This document shows, piece after piece, positions 25,426-31,950 of a stretch of DNA of 64,000 nt. The stretch comes from Hymenobacter ruricola (GTDB lineage Bacteria > Bacteroidota > Bacteroidia > Cytophagales > Hymenobacteraceae). The stretch spans positions 806,001 to 870,000 of the forward strand of contig NZ_JADQDM010000001.1 of the NCBI RefSeq assembly GCF_015694525.1, in the 5' to 3' direction. A program made the translations under genes and the position numbers. Each line of letters starts with the position of its first letter. Positions within the stretch are counted from its first letter, which is position 1. The notes beneath the pieces are model-generated. The model was not told the origin of the DNA. It saw only the letters and a list, made by a program, of their open reading frames with translations, and ran no database searches.

Positions 25426-27912
25426 ATGGATACCTCGATTCAGGAAAACAACTACATGGTGAACGACCTGGCGGCCAAAAGCCACCAGGAACACTACCCC
25501 GGCGAAGTCATTCGCGCCGAAGAACTAGACGGCAACCGCTTCCTTTTCAATTGCCAGAACGGCGTGCGCCTCATGCTGCACGTGCTTTCGGATAAAATCC
25601 TGCGCTTTCGCTACCTCACAGATGGCCCGCTGAACCCCGACTTCTCCTACGCCGTGCCGGCCGATGCCACCACCCGCCTGGCGCCTGCGCAGGTAGAATT
25701 TCGTGAGAAGCCCGACCACTACCGCCTCACCACGGCCCGCCTCATCTGCATTGTGCAGAAGGAAAACCTGAAGGCCCGCGTGCTCGACCGTTCCGGTACT
25801 ATCCTCAGCGACGACGAAAAGGGCTTCCATTGGGAGTACGACTACGATTCGGGCAACGACATCGTGAAGATGAGCAAGCAGGTGCCGCCCGGCGTGCACT
25901 ACTACGGCCTCGGCGACAAGCCCGACAACATGAACCTGCGCGGCAAGCGCTTCACCAACTGGGGAAGTGACACCTACGGCTACACCAAAGGCTCCGACCC
26001 GTTGTACAAGAACATCCCGTTCTACCACGTGCTGCACCAGAAAATTGCCCACGGCATTTTCTTCGACAACACCTTCCGCGCCAGCTTCGACTTCGCCGCC
26101 GAGCGCGCCGACGTGACCAGCTTCTGGGCCCAGGGCGGCGAGCTGAACTACTACTTCATCTACGGCCCCACGCTGATGGAGGTGACCCAGGAATACACCC
26201 TGCTCACCTGCCCGCCCGAGCTGCCACCCCTCTGGACGCTGGGCTACCAGCAGTGCAAGTGGAGCTACTTCCCCGAGAGCAATGTGAAGGAAATTGCCTC
26301 GGGTTTGCGGGATAGAAAAATCCCCTGCGATGCCATTTATCTGGATATTGACTACATGGAGGGCTACCGCTGCTTCACCTGGAGCAAGCAGCACTTCCCC
26401 GACCCCAAGCGCATGGTGCGCGAGCTGGCCGAGGACGGCTTCAAAACCGTCGTCATCATCGACCCCGGCATCAAGATTGACCCGGAGTATTCGGTGTACC
26501 AGGAAGGCATTGCCAACGACTACTTCTGCCGCCGCGCCGACGGCCCGCTGATGAAGGGCTCGGTGTGGCCCGGCCTCTGCAACTTCCCCGACTACACCAA
26601 CCCCGAGGTGCGGACCTGGTGGGCCGGCCTGTTCAAGGAACTCATCCAAGACATCGGCGTGAAGGGCGTGTGGAACGACATGAACGAGCCGGCGGTGTTC
26701 GAGAAGGGCACCTTCCCGCCCGATGTGCGCTTCCACTACGACGGCCACTGGGCCTCGCACCAGAAGGCGCACAACATCTACGGCATGCAGATGGCCCGCG
26801 CCACCAACGACGGCGTGAAGCAGTTCTGCTACCCCAACCGGCCCTTCACTATCACGCGAAGCACCTACAGCGGCGGCCAGCGCTACTCCTCCGGCTGGAC
26901 CGGCGACAACATCGCCTCCTGGGAACACCTCTGGCTGGCCAACATCCAGTGCCAGCGCCTGAGCATCTCGGGCTTCAGCTTCATCGGCTCCGACATCGGC
27001 GGCTTCATCGACTCGCCCACCGGCGAGCTTTATGCCCGCTGGATTGCGCTGGGCGCCTTCCACCCGTTCTTCCGCACCCACAGCTCCGGCGACCACGGCG
27101 ACCAGGAGCCCTGGAGCTTCGGCGAGGAGGTGACGGATTTGGCCCGGCACTTCATTGAGCTGCGCTACCGCCTGCTGCCCTACATGTACACCACGTTCTG
27201 GCAGTACGCCACCCAGGGCACGCCCATGCTGCGCCCGCTCACCTTCCTCGACCAGCACGACACCGAAACCTACCTGCGCATGGCCGAGTTCGGCCTCGGC
27301 GACAACCTGCTGGTGTGCCCCATCACCCAGCCCGGCGCCGACGGCCGCTGGATGTACCTGCCCCGCGGCGACTGGTTCTACTACTGGACCGACGCGCCCA
27401 CCAGCGGCGGCGCCGAAGTCTGGGCCACCGCCGACCTCACCCGCATCCCGCTCTTCGTGAAGGCCGGCGCCGTGCTGCCCATGCAGCCCGTGCTGCAATA
27501 CGTGGGCGAGCGCGCCATCGAGCAGCTCACCCTGCACGTGTACTACAAAAACGGCACCGCCGAGAGCGTGCACTACGACGACGGCGGCGAGGGCTACGGC
27601 TACACCGAAGGCCAGCGCACCCTACGCCGCTTCACCGTGGCGGGCTCGCCGCAGGAGCTGGTGCTCACCCAGGCCATCGAGGGCGACTACGCGCCCAGCT
27701 ACGCCACCTACCGCGTGGTGCTGCACGGCCTGCCTGGGGCGTTAGAGGCGACGGCCGACGGCCAAGTAGCTGAGGTAGCAGAAGTGACTTTGGAAACGGG
27801 CTTGGTGCTGCCCAGCCTCGTGGTGCCGGTGGGCTTTGGGGAGGTGCGGGTACGCGTGGCGTCGGCGGCGGCGGGGGAGAAGGCGGAAGTGGCGATTGTT
27901 CCGGTGGCATAA
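25426..27912 (+). CDS. GH31 alpha-glucosidase
   Basis: An 828-residue glycoside hydrolase of family 31, retaining alpha-glucosidase type, that releases glucose from the non-reducing end of alpha-glucans. An N-terminal beta-sandwich (25-240) precedes the barrel. The predicted nucleophile is D418 in GVWNDMNEPAVF and the acid/base D494 in SGWTGDNIASWEHL, with SGFSFIGSDIGGF after it. C-terminal beta domains end the protein. No signal peptide is visible, so it is probably cytoplasmic. ATG 25426 is preferred to an in-frame ATG 21 bases upstream. Several GH31 members are xylosidases or transferases, so maltose specificity is inferred from the glucan genes nearby. Confidence 0.9.
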   Translation: MDTSIQENNYMVNDLAAKSHQEHYPGEVIRAEELDGNRFLFNCQNGVRLMLHVLSDKILRFRYLTDGPLNPDFSYAVPADATTRLAPAQVEFREKPDHYRLTTARLICIVQKENLKARVLDRSGTILSDDEKGFHWEYDYDSGNDIVKMSKQVPPGVHYYGLGDKPDNMNLRGKRFTNWGSDTYGYTKGSDPLYKNIPFYHVLHQKIAHGIFFDNTFRASFDFAAERADVTSFWAQGGELNYYFIYGPTLMEVTQEYTLLTCPPELPPLWTLGYQQCKWSYFPESNVKEIASGLRDRKIPCDAIYLDIDYMEGYRCFTWSKQHFPDPKRMVRELAEDGFKTVVIIDPGIKIDPEYSVYQEGIANDYFCRRADGPLMKGSVWPGLCNFPDYTNPEVRTWWAGLFKELIQDIGVKGVWNDMNEPAVFEKGTFPPDVRFHYDGHWASHQKAHNIYGMQMARATNDGVKQFCYPNRPFTITRSTYSGGQRYSSGWTGDNIASWEHLWLANIQCQRLSISGFSFIGSDIGGFIDSPTGELYARWIALGAFHPFFRTHSSGDHGDQEPWSFGEEVTDLARHFIELRYRLLPYMYTTFWQYATQGTPMLRPLTFLDQHDTETYLRMAEFGLGDNLLVCPITQPGADGRWMYLPRGDWFYYWTDAPTSGGAEVWATADLTRIPLFVKAGAVLPMQPVLQYVGERAIEQLTLHVYYKNGTAESVHYDDGGEGYGYTEGQRTLRRFTVAGSPQELVLTQAIEGDYAPSYATYRVVLHGLPGALEATADGQVAEVAEVTLETGLVLPSLVVPVGFGEVRVRVASAAAGEKAEVAIVPVA

Positions 27913-27920
27913 GTTTCTTA

Positions 27921-27972
27921 TTGTTTCAAACAGAAAAGGCGTTCCACGGAACGCCTTTTCTGTTTGAAACAA
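27921..27972. terminator. Perfect 25-bp stem hairpin, bidirectional terminator-like
   Basis: The left arm 27921-27945 (beginning TTGTTTCAAACAGAAAAGG) pairs without mismatch with 27948-27972 around a 2-base loop. The inner part GGCGTTCC/GGAACGCC is flanked by A and T runs. It begins 9 bp after the GH31 stop. The outer arms are unusually long for a simple terminator. Confidence 0.8.
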
Positions 27973-28032
27973 TAACCACCGTTATAGTGAAGAAAGCAAG
28001 TCGCTTTTTTCGAGTAACCACCTCTTTTGGTT

Positions 28033-28566
28033 ATGACCAAACTATTTACGTTTCTACTTGCCTGCGCTGAACTCCTGTTGGCTTGCCTGGGCAGTGGGTG
28101 CCGCGAAACCACTTCCCCTCACGGCTCTACCGAGGTGGGCTTGGTCTACGATTACATCGTGCAGCATGATTCTCTCGTGCATGGTGAGTTCGTGGTGCTA
28201 GTACCCGCTGGTTTTCATCGTTACAGCGAGGAAACGAAATTTTCCAACTTCGCCTTCCGAAGCGAAAGGATAGGTCGCTCTTTGGATGCGGCCCTGCTTC
28301 TCACCGTACGACCGGAGTGCTTAGCAACGCCTAATACATCGGCTGAATGGCAGGCCTTGCGTACCCAGCTCAACGCTTCTGGCACCGAAGCAAATGCCAT
28401 TTTCTTGGCCTTCTCAGCCCAGTGTAATGGTCGCGACGGCCGGCACTATTATTACGTGGAACGCTCCGGCGTGGAAGCTGGCCGTCGCAAGGGCTCTTAT
28501 GAAGGGGATATTTATGTGGTGTATCAGGGGCGAATCGAGCGCGAGATTCTTGTGTGGATTAGTTAG
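28033..28566 (+). CDS. Putative lipoprotein of unknown function
   Basis: A 177-residue protein with signal LLACAELLLACLGSGC, giving a lipid attachment at about Cys23. The body (VGLVYDYIVQHDSLVHGEFVV, then RSLDAALLLTVRPEC, and GRHYYYVERSG) suggests a small alpha/beta fold but I recognise no family. Base composition is visibly less GC-rich than the neighbours and codon use is mixed (many TTT, TCT, GAA), which may mean recent acquisition or weak expression. The TTG six bases upstream of ATG 28033 is not needed as a start. It is bounded by the long hairpin upstream and repeats downstream. Confidence 0.6.
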   Translation: MTKLFTFLLACAELLLACLGSGCRETTSPHGSTEVGLVYDYIVQHDSLVHGEFVVLVPAGFHRYSEETKFSNFAFRSERIGRSLDAALLLTVRPECLATPNTSAEWQALRTQLNASGTEANAIFLAFSAQCNGRDGRHYYYVERSGVEAGRRKGSYEGDIYVVYQGRIEREILVWIS

Positions 28567-28695
28567 CTTATGTGAACTTCAGATAGCGCACGTCTGCACC
28601 GCGCTGCCGCCTAGTCTTGTTTCTCAGCGGCCCAAGTTGCCTCAGTGCCCTTGGAAACGGGGCTGGCGTGCGGTGAGAGGCGGGGGGTGGGCGCG

Positions 28696-28820
28696 GTAGA
28701 GACGCAACATGTTGCGTCTCCTCGTTGAACGACCGGCGTCAGAACGGGGACGCTGGGGCGACACCCGAACGGCGCGGTTCCGGTTGTTCAACGACGAGAC
28801 GCAACATGTTGCGTCTCTAC
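28696..28820. repeat. RAYT-associated palindromic repeat pair (copies 1 and 2)
   Basis: Two copies of a 22-bp palindrome with core GACGCAACATGTTGCGTC (28699-28720 and 28796-28817) face each other. The inner flanks are CGTTGAACGACCGG on the left and CCGGTTGTTCAACGACG on the right. Their outer ends are GTA and TAC. This is a BIME-like inverted pair inside the 305-bp gap 28567-28871. The rest of that gap holds the terminator at 28828 and nothing else visible. Confidence 0.85.
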
Positions 28821-28827
28821 CCCCATC

Positions 28828-28858
28828 AAAAAAGGCGCCCCACCGGGCGCCTTTTTTT
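28828..28858. terminator. Bidirectional rho-independent terminator
   Basis: AAAAAAGGCGCCC and GGGCGCCTTTTTT form a 13-bp stem with a 4-base loop and a T-run of seven. It serves the minus-strand gene ending at 28872 and could stop rightward transcripts too. Confidence 0.85.
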
Positions 28859-28871
28859 GCACAACACGCTC

Positions 28872-29528
28872 CTACGCCTTGGGCGGCACCGGCCCGGCCC
28901 CCGGGGCGGGCGCGTCGGTCACCACGTAGTCCTCGTACTTGCGGGCGTCGGTGGTGGCGTAGCGGGCCTTGCCGATGGCGCAGAGGTCGATGAGTTCCTC
29001 GTAGAGGGCGTTGCCGGCCAGGATGCGGGCGTCGGCGGCGCGGCCCCGGGCGCTTTCCGCGTCCTGCTGCTGGCCCAGCCGCTCCAGAAACACAGCGGCC
29101 GAGGCGGCCAGCTCGTCCAGCATGGCGGCCGTGAGGCCGGCGCCGGCGTACTCGGCCAGGTGGGCGCGGCCCACGCGCACCACCCGCAGCAGACCCACGT
29201 AGAGGTCGGCCTCGGGGCCGTTGGCCAAGCCGGCGCTCCCGAACATCTTGTAGCTGGCCGAGCGCGCATCGTGCACCGTGCCCACGATGCCCATGATGCC
29301 TTGCAGCTGCGTCACGGCCGTGGCCTGGGCTTTTTCCTTGGCCAGGGTGGCGTTCTGCTTGGCGGCGTCGAGTTCGATGTCGGTGGGCAGCAGCTCGAAG
29401 TCCTGGCGCTGCTTATCGAAGGCGGCCACGCGGGCGGGCGTGATGCCGCGGGCGGCCAGGTCGGCGGCGTCGCGCACGAGGTAGCCGTGCTTCTCGAAGC
29501 TAAGCCGTATCAGCTCGCTCTGGGCCAT
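28872..29528 (-). CDS. Hypothetical helical protein
   Basis: A 218-residue protein without a signal peptide, starting MAQSELIRLSFEKHGYLV. It is mostly helical with high Ala content (DAAKQNATLAKEKAQATAV, GAGLTAAMLDELAASAAVF) and ends in a Pro/Ala-rich tail. I do not recognise the family. The long central helices and absence of catalytic motifs fit a structural or phage/plasmid-like accessory protein, but this is a guess. ATG 29528 is chosen because upstream sequence in the frame lies in repeat-rich DNA. It is followed by a strong terminator. Confidence 0.6.
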   Translation of the reverse strand: MAQSELIRLSFEKHGYLVRDAADLAARGITPARVAAFDKQRQDFELLPTDIELDAAKQNATLAKEKAQATAVTQLQGIMGIVGTVHDARSASYKMFGSAGLANGPEADLYVGLLRVVRVGRAHLAEYAGAGLTAAMLDELAASAAVFLERLGQQQDAESARGRAADARILAGNALYEELIDLCAIGKARYATTDARKYEDYVVTDAPAPGAGPVPPKA

Positions 29529-29706
29529 GTTGAAGAGGGGAGTGGGTTGCGTTTGGCGCATCGGTAAAGGGGGTAAAAGGGTAATGGGATAGACAATTAG
29601 CCCCAACCGCAGCCGGAGGTGCCCCGAATGTAGCAACCCCCGCCGCATTTCCCGCCGCCCGGCCCGCGCACCCCTTCGGTGCCCCGGCGAAAGCCACCGG
29701 CCCAGC

Positions 29707-29811
29707 GGCGTGGGCCTCCGGTTGTCCGGCGCGGGCCTCCGGTTGCCCGTCGCACCCCTCCGGGCACGCAGCCCCTCCCTCCGGCCGGTCAGCGCGCCCC
29801 TCCGGACGCTC
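29707..29811. repeat. Five tandem 21-bp repeats
   Basis: Five consecutive 21-bp units, all carrying CCTCCGG at the same place (for example GGCGCGGGCCTCCGGTTGCCC), with a decayed sixth unit to about 29832. It lies in the 696-bp gap 29529-30224, which otherwise holds GC-rich sequence without a supported gene and the RAYT repeats from 30037 on. Confidence 0.8.
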
Positions 29812-30036
29812 AGCGCAAGCTCTTTTCGGGCGTTCGGAGGGGGGCGCCGGGCAATAGCCGCGCCCGGCCGGGCGGTGGGGCGGGGGCGGGCCTGCGGCGG
29901 CCGAGGCAGTTGCCGGTGCCAAAGGCCGTGTGGTAGGGTAGGGAAACTTAGGCGGGCAGGCAGGGGTTGGCCGCTTCCCTTCGGCGCGGCCCCGCCGCCA
30001 CCGTGGCGGCAGTGCCCCTGGAAATGGGGGCTGGGG

Positions 30037-30146
30037 GTAGAGACGCAACATGTTGCGTCTCGTCGTTGAACGATTACGTTTGCACGACACTCGCACGGGG
30101 CGGTTCCGGTCGTTCAACGAGAAGACGCAACATGTTGCGTCTCTAC
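30037..30146. repeat. RAYT-associated palindromic repeat pair (copies 3 and 4)
   Basis: Palindrome copies at 30040-30061 and about 30122-30142 face each other, with CGTTGAACGA and CGTTCAACGA inner flanks. Copy 4 has one base changed in its outer left arm (AAGACG instead of GAGACG). Confidence 0.85.
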
Positions 30147-30190
30147 CGGCTGGTGTTTCAACGATGCCCGAACGACACGGGACCAGTCGT

Positions 30191-30223
30191 TCAGCGACGA
30201 GACGCAATATATTGCGTCTCTAC
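30191..30223. repeat. RAYT-associated repeat copy 5, covariant form, directly before the RAYT start
   Basis: GACGCAATATATTGCGTC (within 30199-30220) differs from the other copies at two symmetric positions, so the palindrome is kept. GTTCAGCGACGA precedes it. It ends four bases before ATG 30225 and would place a hairpin over the start region of the transposase mRNA. Confidence 0.8.
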
Positions 30224-30224
30224 T

Positions 30225-30782
30225 ATGGCAAACTTGAACGGCTTGTATAATGAGCGGTACCGCATCGACTCCGCGCGGCGGGTGGGGCACGACTACGGGC
30301 AGGGCGGTGGCTACTTCGTCACCATTTGCACGAAAGACCGGACGCCGTGTTTCGGCGAAATCGTGCCCGCCGCCGGGGCGCTCACAGATGCTTACCTAAA
30401 CGGCAACGACCTGGCCGTGCGGGCCTGGGACTGCTGGCAGCAGGTGCCGCAGCACTTCCCCTTCGCCCGGCCCGATGCATTCGTGGTCATGCCCGACCAC
30501 GTGCATGGCATCTTGTTTTTCGACCGTCCCGCCACGTATGCCGGGCAGCCCGAGGCCCGGTTTGGCCCGCAATCCAACAACCTCGCTTCCGTGGTCCGTG
30601 GCTTCAAAGTGGGCGTAAAGGCCTGGGCCACCCGGCAAGGCCTTTCCTTTCAGTGGCAAGCGGGCTACTACGACCGCATCATTCGCGACGAGCGGGAGCT
30701 GGAAAAAATCCGTGACTACATCCACGGCAACCCTGCTAAATGGGCATCCGAACAACACAACGAGCTCAGCCTGTTCCGGTAA
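30225..30782 (+). CDS. REP-associated tyrosine transposase (RAYT), Y1/IS200-like
   Basis: A 185-residue single-domain HUH nuclease of the Y1_Tnp superfamily. The metal-binding HUH motif is H92-V-H94 in MPDHVHGILFF. The FVTICTKDR strand near residue 31 and the C-terminal helix WQAGYYDRIIRDERELEKI with candidate nucleophile Tyr148/149, then YIHGNPAKW, are typical of RAYTs. These enzymes nick and rejoin single-stranded palindromic repeats. No terminal left/right ends of an IS200 element are seen. Instead, copies of one palindrome lie on both sides (28.7-30.95 kb), the hallmark of a domesticated RAYT with its own REP family. The start is the first ATG after repeat copy 5. Confidence 0.9.
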   Translation: MANLNGLYNERYRIDSARRVGHDYGQGGGYFVTICTKDRTPCFGEIVPAAGALTDAYLNGNDLAVRAWDCWQQVPQHFPFARPDAFVVMPDHVHGILFFDRPATYAGQPEARFGPQSNNLASVVRGFKVGVKAWATRQGLSFQWQAGYYDRIIRDERELEKIRDYIHGNPAKWASEQHNELSLFR

Positions 30783-30794
30783 AAACGCCACCCG

Positions 30795-30947
30795 GTGCGT
30801 CTCGTTGTTGAATAACCAGAACCGCGCTGGCCAGGGTGTAGAGACGCAACATGTTGCGTCTCCCCGTTGAACGACCGGTCTCGCATTGTTCGGGCATCGT
30901 TCGGGCGTCACTGTTCAACGACGAGACGCAACATGTTGCGTCTCTAC
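30795..30947. repeat. RAYT-associated palindromic repeats, copies 6 and 7 plus a degenerate copy
   Basis: Complete palindromes at 30841-30862 and 30923-30944 form another inverted pair with CGTTGAACGACCGG and GTTCAACGACG inner flanks. A decayed half (GGTGCGTCTCGTTGTTGAAT) lies at about 30795, just after the RAYT stop. Confidence 0.85.
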
Positions 30948-31028
30948 ACCCCTACCCGTTGCCCCCGAAAGCCGTATCAGCCGGGACGGGGCTGCCGCTG
31001 GCGCCACCTCGCCCCAACGCTCCCGACC

Positions 31029-31832
31029 ATGAAGCACCTCAACCTACTGCTCCTGCTGTTGGCCCTGCCCCTGAGCCATCTGGCCAGTGCGCAGCCGGCC
31101 AAAACCAAAATCCTGCTGCTCGGCACCATCCACTTCGAGACGCCGCACAAAGACCGGTACGAGCTGAAAACCGACGATTTCCGCAGCCCCCGCCGCCAGC
31201 AGGAGCTCGAAGCCCTCACGGCGGTGTTGGCCCGCACCCACGCCCGGCAGGTGATGATAGAGCGGCCCCACAAGCGGCAGGCGGCCGTCGACAGCCTCTA
31301 CGGGCAGTACCTGGCCGGGCGCTACGCCCTGGCCGTGTCCGAGCGCGAGCAGCTGGGGTTCCGGCTGGCGCGGAAGCTGGGCCTGCCCCACATCACCTGC
31401 GTCGATGAGCTGAGCACCAACCCCCACGACAGCCTGATGGCGGCCACGGCCGCCAGCCAGCCAACGCTGCTGCGTGACATGGGCATGGCCGCCACCGCCC
31501 TGCTGGGCACCTTCGACGCGGAGCTGAAAAAAGGCACCCTCACCGACGTGCTCCGCTTCATCAACCAGCCGGCGCAACTGCGGGCCAACCTGGCGCTCTA
31601 CCTCCAGTACATGGCCCGCATCGGGGCGGGCCAGAATTTCGCCGGCGCCGGCGCCGTGTCCGACTGGTACCTGCGCAACCTGATGATTTACGCTAACATC
31701 ATCAGCCAGGTGCGGCCCGGCGATGGCTACGTGGTGCTCATCTTCGGCCAGGGCCACATCCCCATTCTGAAACACCTGCTGGAAAACAACGACCAGTTCG
31801 AGGTGGTGGACGTGCAGGCCGCGCTGCGCTAA
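31029..31832 (+). CDS. Secreted TraB/PrgY-like (DUF5694-type) protein
   Basis: A 267-residue exported protein with signal peptide MKHLNLLLLLLALPLSHLASAQ. The sequence KILLLGTIHFETPHKD near the N-terminus, QVMIERPHKRQ, HITCVDELSTNPHD and the C-terminal VVLIFGQGHIPILKHLL fit the TraB/Tiki-like fold. The GT.H near the start, the E in the second strand and the GxGH near the end are the conserved putative metal-binding positions. Members are suspected proteases or pheromone-shutdown proteins, but function in Bacteroidota is not established. It stands alone after the RAYT repeats. Confidence 0.75.
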   Translation: MKHLNLLLLLLALPLSHLASAQPAKTKILLLGTIHFETPHKDRYELKTDDFRSPRRQQELEALTAVLARTHARQVMIERPHKRQAAVDSLYGQYLAGRYALAVSEREQLGFRLARKLGLPHITCVDELSTNPHDSLMAATAASQPTLLRDMGMAATALLGTFDAELKKGTLTDVLRFINQPAQLRANLALYLQYMARIGAGQNFAGAGAVSDWYLRNLMIYANIISQVRPGDGYVVLIFGQGHIPILKHLLENNDQFEVVDVQAALR

Positions 31833-31950
31833 GCAAGCGCCGGGCGGGCGGCGCGGGCAAAGAACGAGGACTCGGCACGAACCCACGCCCCAAAACCCAC
31901 CCGAAGCCGCCTGGTGCCGCGCGTCGCTTTTGGTGCTAGCTTGCCGGACC

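Noticed and set aside
25525..27573. 682-codon minus-strand frame antisense to GH31
   Set aside because: The GH31 gene on the plus strand has all catalytic motifs. The antisense product has no recognisable fold.
29500..30207. Minus-strand frame with PEGxA-type peptide repeats over the 21-bp tandem repeats
   Set aside because: It overlaps the start of the real gene at 28872-29528, runs through RAYT repeats and has no start context. Repeat-driven open frame.
28696..30947. Regularly placed palindromes considered as a CRISPR array
   Set aside because: Spacing is irregular, orientation alternates, inner flanks are conserved and no cas gene is near. A RAYT gene explains them better.
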